Shown piece by piece: positions 44,459-52,984 of a DNA stretch of 64,000 nt; within the stretch, counting starts at the first letter, position 1, and every line of letters begins with the position of its first letter. The stretch comes from Streptomyces dysideae (GTDB taxonomy: Bacteria; Actinomycetota; Actinomycetes; Streptomycetales; Streptomycetaceae). Under the pieces are notes generated by a model. The model saw nothing but the letters and a program-made list of their open reading frames with translations. It ran no database searches and was not told the origin of the DNA. A program made the translations under genes and the position numbers. The stretch lies in the NCBI RefSeq assembly GCF_001514305.1, contig NZ_KQ949083.1:221922-285921 (forward strand), read 5' to 3'.

Positions 44459-44962
44459 CTACGAAGGACAGGAGCAGCCTGGACTGCTGTCGCCACGGAT
44501 CACCGCCACCAGCATCCTGGATCTGGCGGCACCGATGCGGAGCCGCTTGCGTAGCGTCTCGGCGGAGATCGGCCGCTGGTGCAGTTCCCAGTGCTTGGCG
44601 TTCTCCCGCCTGGCACGCTCCAGAAGGTCGTCGTACGCGGGCCGCGTCCCTGCATCTGCATACTCCTTCGGACCGTCGGCGTGCGGCCCCGCCGCGCTCC
44701 CCGCCGAGTATTCGCCCCGGCCCTGGACGCCGCTGATGGCCTGCAGAAGACCGGGACCGACCTTCGCCCAGCCGATAAGGAGCAGCGGCCCCACCGCATC
44801 AGAAGCGGCCTTGCCGAACTGGCCCGCAAGCAGCGGATCGGTGATGTTCAGGGCCAGGGTCATCACACTGGAGAAGATCAGCAGTCGCCGGGCAGGGCGC
44901 AACTGCTCCGAGGCTGCGCCGTGCAGGGCGAGGTAGCCGGCGGTCGCGGGCCCCCGCAGTTG
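44459..44962 (-). pseudogene. N-terminally truncated membrane/winged-helix protein of mobile-element type
   Basis: The frame runs from a TAG at 44963-44965 to a stop at 44459 and has no credible start. It shows a membrane-like part (RRLLIFSSVMTLALNITDPL, AVGPLLLIGWAKVGPGLLQA) and then a helix-turn-helix tail (HQRPISAETLRKRLRIGAAR, SRMLVAVIRGD). This order resembles actinobacterial DUF2637-type proteins found on integrative elements; the leading transmembrane helices are missing. A remnant of an excised or decayed element is likely. The family call is tentative. Confidence 0.45.
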
Positions 44963-45009
44963 CTACCGCAAGGCCCCGTCGAGATCGGCCGCTGACACAG
45001 CTTCTCAAT

Positions 45010-45036
45010 GACTCCCGGTCATCCGGTGCGGGAGTC
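45010..45036 (-). terminator. Terminator overlapping the yeiH-type stop codon
   Basis: GACTCCCG (45010-45017) and CGGGAGTC (45029-45036) pair perfectly; the upstream arm includes two bases of the stop codon of the minus-strand gene. Confidence 0.55.
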
Positions 45037-46129
45037 AGAGCCGACCGGTGATCGCCTGGAGACCGATACCGGCCGCGCTGACGGCGGTCCAGAGGATCGC
45101 GCCCAGCAGCAGGGGGCGCGGACCGGCCTCACGCAGCTGCGAGAACCTCAGTGACAGACCGATCCCCGACAGGGCCACGGTGATCAGAAACGTGCTGATC
45201 ATCGGCAGTACCGGCTGCCACGAGGCAGGGATGCCGTCATACGTGGCGACGGCTGACGCGGTCAGGAAACCGACGACGAACACGGGGAACGCCCGCCATA
45301 TGCGTTTGACCGCGCTCTCGTCCCTCCGGACATTCCGGGCTCCCCGGCCGAACGACCGCCACAGCACCAGGACCGCGCAGATCGGCACGATCATGAGACT
45401 GCGGGTCAGTTTGACCACCACCGCGTACTGGCCGGCCCCGGTTCCGTAGCTGTAGGAGGTGGCGACGACCGAGGACGTGTCGTTGATCGCGGTGCCGCTC
45501 CACAGCCCGAACGCCTCCTGCGACATCCCGAGAAGATGGCCCACCGGAGGAAACAGGACAACCGCGGCGATGTTGAAGGTGAAGATGGTGCCGAGGGCAT
45601 AAGCGACCCGGGCCTCGGCGGCGCCCACGGCGGCGGTTACCGCGGCGATCGCCGAGGCTCCGCAGACGCCCGTGCCGACTCCGATCAGCAGCCTCGTCTC
45701 ACGGTGGACCCCCAGCAATCCGCCGACGGCCCAGGCGCCGAGCAGCGCCACGGCCAGCGTGCCCAGCATGACCGGGAGCGACCCCATCCCGACGCTCAGC
45801 ACAGCACCAAGAGGAAGCCCGGCCCCGAGCACGATGATGGACACCTGCAGGACCTGTCGGCCCACGACCGCGAACCCGGGGCGCAGACGCTCGGCCGTTC
45901 CGGGTGGGGCGATCCGTCTCAGCAGAGCTCCGGCAAGAGCACCCACGACGATCCCGAACACCGGGCCCCCTATGGCCGGGACGAGACGGCCCAGCCAGGC
46001 GGCCGGCAGCGCGACCGTCACCGCCACCGCCAGTCCCGGCAGTACGGCCTTCGACGCTTTCCGGGCGCGCCTCCCGCCGGCGAGCACGCGTGGCAGCGGC
46101 TTGACCGGCAGGGCGTGGGACGGTTCCAT
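45035..46129 (-). CDS. yeiH: YeiH-family (UPF0324) membrane transporter, putative sulfate/sulfite exporter
   Basis: A 364-residue protein with about ten helices: GPVFGIVVGALAGALLRR, VLGAGLPLGAVLSVG, GVGTGVCGASAIAAVTAAVGA (family signature near residue 150) and FGLWSGTAINDTSSVVATSYSYG. The start at 46129 follows GGAAGAGAGA. The family is annotated as putative sulfate exporters; in E. coli the gene pairs with the LysR regulator YeiE, and the same divergent pairing is seen here. Transport of sulfite or a related oxyanion is inferred, not shown. Confidence 0.8.
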   Translation of the reverse strand: MEPSHALPVKPLPRVLAGGRRARKASKAVLPGLAVAVTVALPAAWLGRLVPAIGGPVFGIVVGALAGALLRRIAPPGTAERLRPGFAVVGRQVLQVSIIVLGAGLPLGAVLSVGMGSLPVMLGTLAVALLGAWAVGGLLGVHRETRLLIGVGTGVCGASAIAAVTAAVGAAEARVAYALGTIFTFNIAAVVLFPPVGHLLGMSQEAFGLWSGTAINDTSSVVATSYSYGTGAGQYAVVVKLTRSLMIVPICAVLVLWRSFGRGARNVRRDESAVKRIWRAFPVFVVGFLTASAVATYDGIPASWQPVLPMISTFLITVALSGIGLSLRFSQLREAGPRPLLLGAILWTAVSAAGIGLQAITGRL

Positions 46130-46259
46130 GACGTCTCTCTTCCTGCATCCGTTTCCTGCAACGGGGCGGCCTGGATGGATCCGTATGGCGACCGCACCTG
46201 CACGATCGCCGCGTCCTGCCGGCGCCGGTAGAGACCCGTTTCCGAGGAGGTCATAAGCA

Positions 46260-47297
46260 GTGCTGATGAGCCTTCCGCCGGGGACACCGGAACTCAAAGT
46301 GCTGGACCTGCTGGTCTCCGTCGCCCAGACCGGCAGTCTCGGCCGGGCCGCCGCGCGGCATGGCATGAGCCAGCCGGCGGCGAGCATGCGGATCACCGCC
46401 CTGGAACGGCAGCTGCGGCTGGTACTGCTCGAACGCGGCCCCACCGGGTCACGCCTCACCCCGGCCGGGACCGCCGTCGTGGACTGGGCGCTGCCGGTGC
46501 TCGATGCGGCTCGGGCGCTGATCAGCGGCGTCGCCGCGCTCCACGCGGATCAGCAGGGCAGGCTGCGGATCGCCGCGTCGATGACCATCGCGGATCACCG
46601 GGTGCCGGGCTGGCTGATGGCCCTGCGCACCAGGCTTCCCGAGGTCAGGGTCGCTTTGCGCGTCGGCAATTCGTCACAGGTCGCCGACATGGTGCGGGAC
46701 CGTGAGGCCGACCTCGGCTTCGTCGAGGGTCCGCACGCGCCGCACGGTCTCCGTAGCCGTACCGTCGCCGACGACGAGCTGGTCGTGGTGGTCGCGCCGG
46801 GGCACCCGTGGGCCAGACGCAGACAGCCGCTGCCCCTGCGGACGCTGGCGGCGACTCCCCTGATCGTGCGCGAACAGGGCTCGGGCACGCGCGACGCCGT
46901 ATGGGAAGTCCTCTGCCGCTACGCGGGAACCACCCTCCTCCCGCATGCTTCTGACACTCCCCCTCCTCCCGTGTCCTCGGTCCGGTCTTCTCCTGTCAGG
47001 GCTTCGGGGAGTGCCGTCGGACGTGCCCCCACCCGGCCGGAGAACCGTGGGGAACCGGCGCCGCCCGCGGCGGAACTGGGCTCCACCACCGCCATCAAGT
47101 CGGCCGTGTCCATGGGCGACGCACCCGCCGTTCTGAGCCGTCTCGCCGTATCCGCCGAACTCGATGACCGGCGGCTGATCAGTGTGCCGCTGGAGGAACC
47201 CGCCCTGCTGCGACGGCGGTTCCGGGCCGTCTGGCTGCCTGAAACGCCTCCGGCCGGGCCCACGGCCGCGCTGCTGGCTCTGGCCTCCCGCCGATAG
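46260..47297 (+). CDS. LysR-family regulator with an inserted linker
   Basis: A 345-residue LysR protein. The helix-turn-helix is LGRAAARHGMSQPAASMRITALERQL (residues 27-52). The effector domain is conventional up to GTRDAVWEVLCRYAG (residue 223) and again from AELGSTTAIKSAV (271), but residues 224-269 are a Pro/Ser/Arg-rich stretch where relatives have a short loop. GAGGAGG precedes the GTG at 46260; ATG 46266 is an alternative. It is divergent from the YeiH-type gene with a 130-base gap and likely regulates it. Confidence 0.85.
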   Translation: MLMSLPPGTPELKVLDLLVSVAQTGSLGRAAARHGMSQPAASMRITALERQLRLVLLERGPTGSRLTPAGTAVVDWALPVLDAARALISGVAALHADQQGRLRIAASMTIADHRVPGWLMALRTRLPEVRVALRVGNSSQVADMVRDREADLGFVEGPHAPHGLRSRTVADDELVVVVAPGHPWARRRQPLPLRTLAATPLIVREQGSGTRDAVWEVLCRYAGTTLLPHASDTPPPPVSSVRSSPVRASGSAVGRAPTRPENRGEPAPPAAELGSTTAIKSAVSMGDAPAVLSRLAVSAELDDRRLISVPLEEPALLRRRFRAVWLPETPPAGPTAALLALASRR

Positions 47298-47628
47298 CCG
47301 GCGGGCAAGGGGCGAGCAGGGGCACAAGCCCGCCGTGAGCGACGGGCACCCGGAGCCGCTCCCTGGCGCCTGGCGTCCGTCGCGCACCAGCCGCGCCTGC
47401 GGTCCCGGGGCTCACTGCCCGGGATACGGCGACGTCGGCCGCCGCCCGTCAGAACCACTGCCCTCTGGGTGCCCGCAAGTCCTCCCGCTGCCCCGAGCCC
47501 TGGCGGTACCGGCTCGCTCATGCCTGTTCTCCCAGGTCAGCAAGGTGTGGGAGATGAGGAGGTTGGCGTAACCGGTGCGTAATTCCGGCAACCGGTCGGC
47601 GTAACACGTCCTCCGCAGCATTCCGGCC
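47298..47628. other. Gene-free upstream region with short direct repeats
   Basis: No coding region was recognised. Close to the GntR start, GGCGTAAC occurs at 47565-47572 and 47598-47605, and AACCGGT occurs at 47570-47576 and 47590-47596. Repeats of this size directly upstream of a regulator could be binding sites; there is no strong palindrome. Confidence 0.35.
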
Positions 47629-48414
47629 ATGACAGGGATCACCGCTGGTGGCAGGGGTTCAGGCAGCCGTGTCGCACCGGTGCGGCGGGTTCGGGACGTA
47701 CTACGCACCCGCGTTCTTACGGGCGTATACGGAAACCGGCCGCTGCCCTCCGAGGCGGCGCTGGCCGCTGAACTGGGGGCCAGCCGCAACGTCGTCCGGG
47801 ACGTCCTCGCGCTGCTGCGTATGGAGGGTCTGGTCGACCGGATCCCCGGCGTCGGAACGTTAGTCGTGTCGGGAAAGGCCGTGCAGGGACTGGACCGGCT
47901 GCGCGGACTCGCGGAGAGCTTCGACACCGGCTGCGACCGTGTGGTCAACCAGGTGCTGCTGGCGGACACCGTGCCCGCCACACCCACCGTGGCAGAGCGA
48001 CTTGAGGTCACTCCGGGCACCGAGGTGATCGCCCTGGAGCGGGTTCGGATGCTCGACGACCAGCCCCTGTCACTGGACGCCAGCTACCTTCCCGCGGACA
48101 TCGGCCGGCCCCTGCTGGAGATGGACCTCACACGGCACGACGTCTTCGGGCTGATCGAGGGCGAACTGGGCCTGTGTCTGGGCGCGGCCGCTCTGTCCAT
48201 CGAGGCGATCGCCGCCGACCGCACGGTCGCCGGGCTGCTGCGGGTGCCCGACGGCTTTCCCCTGCTGTTCCTCGAACGGCTGACATACACGGACGCGGGC
48301 CGGCCGATCGATCTCGAGTTCGTCCGCTTCCGCGGCGACCGGATGTCCCTGTCCGCCTGGCTGCACCGAACCCCCGACCCGCATTCGAACCACCCTTACT
48401 CCGAAAGGGGCTGA
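47629..48414 (+). CDS. GntR/HutC-family regulator with UTRA domain
   Basis: A 261-residue regulator. The winged helix spans residues 15-80 (RRVRDVLRTRVLTGVYGNRP, LPSEAALAAELGASRNVVRDVLALLRMEGLVDRIPGVGTLV). The C-terminal UTRA ligand domain contains LERVRMLDDQPLSLDASYLP and DFPLLFLER-like strands (FPLLFLERLTYTDAGRPID). It ends 5 bases before the AprA-like gene and is probably the first gene of that operon, so it likely senses a pathway metabolite. Confidence 0.88.
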   Translation: MTGITAGGRGSGSRVAPVRRVRDVLRTRVLTGVYGNRPLPSEAALAAELGASRNVVRDVLALLRMEGLVDRIPGVGTLVVSGKAVQGLDRLRGLAESFDTGCDRVVNQVLLADTVPATPTVAERLEVTPGTEVIALERVRMLDDQPLSLDASYLPADIGRPLLEMDLTRHDVFGLIEGELGLCLGAAALSIEAIAADRTVAGLLRVPDGFPLLFLERLTYTDAGRPIDLEFVRFRGDRMSLSAWLHRTPDPHSNHPYSERG

Positions 48415-48419
48415 CCTCC

Positions 48420-50204
48420 GTGCAGATCCCACCTCAGTCACAGCGGCGCGAGTTCACCTGCGACGTCCTCATCGTCGGCGGGGGCACCGCCGGCACGATG
48501 GCGGCCCTGACCGCGGCCGCGAACGGCGCCGACGTGCTGCTGCTGGAGAAGGCGCACGTGCGTCACTCCGGTGCCCTGGCCATGGGCATGGACGGGGTGA
48601 ACAACGCCGTCGTTCCGGGCAAGGCGACCCCCGAGGACTACGTCGCCGACATCACCCTCGCCAACGACGGCATCGTCAACCAACGCACCATCTACGAGAC
48701 CGCGACCCGCGGCTTCGGCATGGTGCAGCGGCTGGAGGGCTACGGCGTCAAGTTCGAGAAGGACGAACACAATGAGTACGCCGTGCGCAAGGTGCACCGC
48801 TCCGGTAGCTATGTGCTGCCGATGCCGGAGGGCCGCGACGTCAAGAAGGTTTTGTACCGCACGCTGCGCGCCCGTCATGTGCGCTCCCGGGTCACGATCG
48901 AGAACCGAATCATGCCGGTGCGGGTCCTCACCGTGGACGGCCAGGCGGTCGGCGCGGTGGGATTCGACACCCGGTCCGGGGAGTTCGTCACCATCTCGGC
49001 CGGCGCGGTCATCCTGGCCGCCGGGGCCTGCGGACGCCTGGGCCTCCCGGCCAGCGGCTATCTGTACGGCACCTACGAGAACCCCACCAACGCCGGCGAC
49101 GGCTACGCGATGGCCTACCACGCGGGTGCGGAGCTTTCCGGCATCGAGTGCTTCCAGATCAACCCGCTCATCAAGGACTACAACGGGCCCGCGTGTGCCT
49201 ACGTCGCCAACCCCTTCGGGGGCTACACGGTCAACGCCGACGGGAACCGCTTCGTCGACTGCGACTACTGGTCGGGCCAGATGATGGCCGAGGTCAAGCG
49301 CGAACTGGACAGCGCTCGCGGCCCCATCTACCTCAAGCTCAGCCATCTGCCGGACGCCACGATCAACCAGATCGAGGGCATCCTGCACACCACCGAGCGG
49401 CCCACCCGCGGCACCTTCCACGAAGGCCGCGGCCACGACTACCGCACCCGTGACATCGAGATGCACGTCTCGGAGATCGGGCTGTGCAGCGGCCACTCCG
49501 CCTCGGGTGTCTGGGTCGACGAGCACGCCGCCACCACCGTGCCGGGTCTGTACGCCGCCGGAGACATGGCCTGCGTACCGCACAACTACATGATCGGCGC
49601 CTTCGTCTACGGAGACATCGCCGGCGAGCACGCCGGTGCCTTCGCAGCCTCCGCCGGCCGCCCCGCGCTCCCCGAGGACCAGATCTCGGCGGCGCACGAA
49701 CTGATCTACCGGCCGCTGTCCCACCCGGACGGACCGCCCCAGCCGCAGGTGGAGTACAAGCTCCGCCGCTTCGTCAACGACTACCTTCAACCGCCCAAGA
49801 CCCAGCGCTATCTGACCCTCGGTCTGGAGGCGTTCGGACGGATGAGCCGCGAGATCGCAGGCATGGGAGCCCGCACTCCCCACGAGCTGATGCGCTGCGC
49901 CGAGGTCACCTTCATCCGGGACTGCGCCGAGATGGCCGCGCGCGCCTCACTGGCCCGTACGGAGAGCCGCTGGGGCCTCTACCACCAGCGCGCCGACTGG
50001 CCCGAACAGGACGACGCCAACTGGTTCCGCCACCTGAACCTGCGCAAGAGCGGAGCGGGAGAGGCCGGCGGGAGCGGGGAGATGGAGACGCTGACCCGGC
50101 CGGTGGCGCCGTACATCGTGCCGGTTCCCGGTTTCACCCGCCCGGACGGAGTGGCGGACGTGCCCGCCCCGACCGGTGCCGACCTCGCGGCGGTGTGGGG
50201 ATGA
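48420..50204 (+). CDS. AprA-like FAD flavoprotein (adenylylsulfate reductase / fumarate reductase superfamily)
   Basis: A 594-residue flavoprotein with GTG start and AAAGGGG upstream. FAD-binding Rossmann motif DVLIVGGGTAGTMAALTAA (residues 15-33); EKAHVRHSGALAMGMDGVNN; KDEHNEYAV; FAD-binding C-part GLYAAGDMACVPHNYMIG. Several segments follow AprA rather than SdhA/FrdA: RGPIYLKLSHLPD, SEIGLCSGHSASGVWVD, LIYRPL, and the tail ARASLARTESRWGLYHQRADWPEQDDANWFRHLNL, which matches AprA's arginine-rich ESR-Y-RADF region. The AprB-like iron-sulfur gene lies two genes downstream. Electron transfer to or from a sulfur oxyanion is likely; the true substrate is unknown. Confidence 0.75.
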   Translation: MQIPPQSQRREFTCDVLIVGGGTAGTMAALTAAANGADVLLLEKAHVRHSGALAMGMDGVNNAVVPGKATPEDYVADITLANDGIVNQRTIYETATRGFGMVQRLEGYGVKFEKDEHNEYAVRKVHRSGSYVLPMPEGRDVKKVLYRTLRARHVRSRVTIENRIMPVRVLTVDGQAVGAVGFDTRSGEFVTISAGAVILAAGACGRLGLPASGYLYGTYENPTNAGDGYAMAYHAGAELSGIECFQINPLIKDYNGPACAYVANPFGGYTVNADGNRFVDCDYWSGQMMAEVKRELDSARGPIYLKLSHLPDATINQIEGILHTTERPTRGTFHEGRGHDYRTRDIEMHVSEIGLCSGHSASGVWVDEHAATTVPGLYAAGDMACVPHNYMIGAFVYGDIAGEHAGAFAASAGRPALPEDQISAAHELIYRPLSHPDGPPQPQVEYKLRRFVNDYLQPPKTQRYLTLGLEAFGRMSREIAGMGARTPHELMRCAEVTFIRDCAEMAARASLARTESRWGLYHQRADWPEQDDANWFRHLNLRKSGAGEAGGSGEMETLTRPVAPYIVPVPGFTRPDGVADVPAPTGADLAAVWG

Positions 50205-51199
50205 CCGGCAACACGCCCGCACAGGGCGGCCCCCACCGCATCCTGGCGCTCCTCGAACTCGCCGATGAGGTACCGACCACCGACGAACTGGCGGAGTTCC
50301 TCACCGACACCGACCCCGATGTACGCCGCACCGCGCTGACCGTGCTCAGCGAGGCCGCCGAAACCTGGGAGGAGCCGTCGTCGGTCTTCGCCGCGGCCCT
50401 GCTGGATCCGGCCGAGTCGGTCCGCCGCGCCGCCATCGAACTGCTCAGCGAGCTGCGCGAAGTACTGGTGTCCGGCGAGAGCTTCACACGGTCCCTGCGC
50501 GAGGCGTGCGGGCACCCCGACGCCGATGTCCGGTCCGCCGCCGTGGTCGCCCTGTGGCGTCACCGGCTGTGTGACGTCGAGGAGTTGACCGCGCTGCTGG
50601 CCGACCCGGACGAGGCCGTGCGCTGCGAGATCGTTCTCGGACTCGTCTCCCTGGACGCGCTCGACGCTCTGTCGGATGCCGCGGACGACCGGTCCGCCGC
50701 GGTGCGGCTCGCCGTGGCCCGAGGGCTGGCCGCCGTAGGAGACCCACGCGGAGCCGCCACCCTGATACGCCTCGCCGAGGACTCCGACTTCCTGGTGCGG
50801 GCCGCGGCCCTGTCCGCCATGGCACACACCGGCTGCACCGAGCAGGCGGCGGCCCTGGCCCGTACGGCACTGGCCGACCCCGCCTGGCAGATCAGGCAGG
50901 GAGCGGCGGCCGCGCTGGCGGTCGCGGATCCCCAGGAGGCGGTCGCCCCGCTGATCGCCGCGACCCGGGACACCAACCTCGACGTACGCAAGGCCGCAGT
51001 ACGTGCCCTCGGGGGTCTGTCGGCGGGCCGCCCGGAGGTCCTGGCCGCCCTGGAGGCAGCCGTTGCCGACGTGGACGCCGATGTCCGCGCCTTCGCCCGC
51101 ATGGGCCTCACCGACGCTCGTACGGACCTCACCGAATCCCCTGCCACCCCGAGCACCCCTATCACCCGGACCACCGCACAGGCTGAAGGAGACCACTGA
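50201..51199 (+). CDS. HEAT-repeat protein between the AprA- and AprB-like genes
   Basis: A 332-residue all-helical protein built of about nine HEAT/PBS-type repeats with the recurring pattern D-x-D-x-x-V-R-x-A-A-x-x-A-L (LTDTDPDVRRTALTVL, AGHPDADVRSAAVVAL-type, DPDEAVRCEIVLGL, DTNLDVRKAAVRALGGL). HEAT repeats act as scaffolds or in cofactor-enzyme assembly. Its ATG overlaps the flavoprotein stop by 4 bases and its TGA shares a base with the ferredoxin ATG, so the three are translated together and probably form or assemble one complex. Confidence 0.85.
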   Translation: MTGNTPAQGGPHRILALLELADEVPTTDELAEFLTDTDPDVRRTALTVLSEAAETWEEPSSVFAAALLDPAESVRRAAIELLSELREVLVSGESFTRSLREACGHPDADVRSAAVVALWRHRLCDVEELTALLADPDEAVRCEIVLGLVSLDALDALSDAADDRSAAVRLAVARGLAAVGDPRGAATLIRLAEDSDFLVRAAALSAMAHTGCTEQAAALARTALADPAWQIRQGAAAALAVADPQEAVAPLIAATRDTNLDVRKAAVRALGGLSAGRPEVLAALEAAVADVDADVRAFARMGLTDARTDLTESPATPSTPITRTTAQAEGDH

Positions 51200-51426
51200 T
51201 GGCGCAAGCATCAAACCGGGTCGACGTACCGGTCACCATCGACGAATCCAAGTGCATCGACGGATGCACCCTCTGCGTGGACATGTGCCCGCTGGACTCA
51301 CTGGCCATCCACCCCGAGACCGGCAAGGCGTACATGCACGTCGACGAGTGCTGGTACTGCGGTCCCTGCGCGGCCCGCTGCCCGGTCGACGCGGTCACGG
51401 TCGACATCCCCTTCCTCCTGCGATGA
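51199..51426 (+). CDS. AprB-like 2[4Fe-4S] ferredoxin
   Basis: A 75-residue protein with two cluster motifs: Cys19, 23, 26 and 30 (CIDGCTLCVDMC) and Cys51, 54, 57 and 61 (CWYCGPCAARC). DECWYCGPCAARCPVDAV closely follows AprB's QCWECYSCVKICP pattern, which supports partnership with the AprA-like flavoprotein encoded two genes upstream. The one-base overlap with the HEAT gene indicates coupling. It is shorter than AprB, lacking that subunit's C-terminal tail. Confidence 0.85.
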   Translation: MAQASNRVDVPVTIDESKCIDGCTLCVDMCPLDSLAIHPETGKAYMHVDECWYCGPCAARCPVDAVTVDIPFLLR

Positions 51427-51438
51427 GTGGAGCCTGAC

Positions 51439-52902
51439 ATGTATCCCTTTCCGCACCCCGTCCCACGGCCCTCCCTCCCGCCGCGGTCTCGCCGCGGTCG
51501 GCCGTTGCTCGCCGCACTCGCCGTCCTGGGTCTCGGCGCCAGTTCCTGCGGTACCGACACCTCGGCCGGCTCCTCGACCGTGGTGGTCAACATCGGCTAC
51601 CAGTCCAAGACCATCAACACCGTCACCGCGGGTACTCTGCTGCGCGACCGCGGCACCTTCGAGCGCAAGCTGAACGCCATCGGCAAGGCAAGCGGGGTGC
51701 GTTACAAGGTCGTCTGGCAGGACTTTCCCTCGGGGCCGCCGCTGACCGCTCAGATGATCGCCGGCAAGGTGGACATCGGCTCCATGGGCGACTATCCGGT
51801 GCTCGTCAACGGCTCGAAGACCGCCGAGTTCCCCGACGCCAGGTCGGAGCTGGTCGCGGTCACCGGCTACAACCTGCGTGGCTCGCTCAACCAGGTCGTC
51901 GTGCCGAAGGATTCCTCGGCGAAGAAGCTGACCGATCTGCGCGGCAAGGTGCTGTCCACCAGCGTCGGTTCGGCCGCACACGGAATGCTCGTGAACGCCC
52001 TGCGGAAGAACGGGCTCAGCCCCGACGACGTCAAGGTGCTCAACCAGGAACCGGCGGTCGGCGCCTCGGCGCTCGAGGGCAAGCAGGTCGCCGGGCTGTC
52101 CCAGTTCGTGCCCTGGCCACAGCTCATGGTGTTCCGCAAGCAGGGCAGGCTGCTCTACGACGGCGGGTCCAACGGCGTCCCGACGTTCCACGCCGTCGTC
52201 TCCCGCAAGGCGTACGCCGACGACCACCCCGAAGTGATGCGGGCCTTCCTGGAGTCGGTCCGCGACACGGCGGACCACCTCAACAAGAACCCGCTGGCCG
52301 CCGCCCAGCAGGTCGCCAAGGTCACGGGTATCGAACCCGAGGTGGTCTACCTCTACAACGGGCCCAGTGGCCTGGTGACCTTCGACCCGACCATCAAGCC
52401 CCAGCTGGTCGAGGCGCTCTCCAAGGACCTGCCCTTCCTCAAGGACCTCGGCTCGGTCAAGGACCTGGACCTGGACACGTTCGTCAACGACAGCTACCTG
52501 CGCGAGATCTACGGCTCCTTGTACGACGCCGCCAGCAAGACCACGACATCCCCGAGCATGCTCAGCGGTGAGGACCCGGTCTGCCACGAGCCCGTCAAGG
52601 ATCCGCGCACCGCCTCGGAGGTGTGGTTCGCCGACCGGAAGTCCACCGGGGTCGCGGCGACTCCCACCTGCCTGCTGCGGCAGATCGCCGCCCACGACGG
52701 GGACGTACGCGCCGCCTACGTACCCGACGAGAAGCACGGGACCCGGATGTTCGCGTCCGCCGCGACCTGGGTGCTCGACCCCGACCGGCCCGCGAACTCC
52801 CGGCTGCTGCCGTTCGCGGTGGCCGCGGACGCGGATTCCTACCGGGCGGACCACTCCGGCGCCCGCGAACTCGGCTACGAGGCGGCACTGGAGGCTTCGT
52901 GA
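51439..52902 (+). CDS. SsuA/NMT1-type solute-binding lipoprotein fused to a NosL-like domain
   Basis: A 487-residue protein. A basic signal is followed by Cys37 (weak lipobox ASSC). Residues about 47-365 are an SsuA/TauA-like binding protein (VVNIGYQSKTINTVTAGTLL, GKVDIGSMGDYPVLVNG, NPLAAAQQVAKVTG). Residues about 376-487 form an extra domain resembling NosL: DPVCHEPVKDPRTASEVWF, TPTCLLRQIAAHDGDVRAAYV, FASAATWVL and LLPFAVAADADSYRADHSGA, following the order of NosL strands; Cys382-His383 and Cys411 could bind metal. ATG 51439 with GGAG upstream is chosen over GTG 51427. It belongs to the importer encoded by the next two genes. Confidence 0.75.
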   Translation: MYPFPHPVPRPSLPPRSRRGRPLLAALAVLGLGASSCGTDTSAGSSTVVVNIGYQSKTINTVTAGTLLRDRGTFERKLNAIGKASGVRYKVVWQDFPSGPPLTAQMIAGKVDIGSMGDYPVLVNGSKTAEFPDARSELVAVTGYNLRGSLNQVVVPKDSSAKKLTDLRGKVLSTSVGSAAHGMLVNALRKNGLSPDDVKVLNQEPAVGASALEGKQVAGLSQFVPWPQLMVFRKQGRLLYDGGSNGVPTFHAVVSRKAYADDHPEVMRAFLESVRDTADHLNKNPLAAAQQVAKVTGIEPEVVYLYNGPSGLVTFDPTIKPQLVEALSKDLPFLKDLGSVKDLDLDTFVNDSYLREIYGSLYDAASKTTTSPSMLSGEDPVCHEPVKDPRTASEVWFADRKSTGVAATPTCLLRQIAAHDGDVRAAYVPDEKHGTRMFASAATWVLDPDRPANSRLLPFAVAADADSYRADHSGARELGYEAALEAS

Positions 52903-52984
52903 GCCGGCGGCGGTCGCAAGACCCGCCTGTCGCAGAGCCGAGCAGGTATCGCACGTATCGCAGGCTTCGCAGGAAAGAGGACGC

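Noticed and set aside
52903..52984. Short TATCGCA-type repeats before the permease gene, considered as a CRISPR-like or operator array
   Set aside because: Only two or three imperfect copies of 7-9 bases without spacers; too weak. No CRISPR array was seen anywhere in the window.
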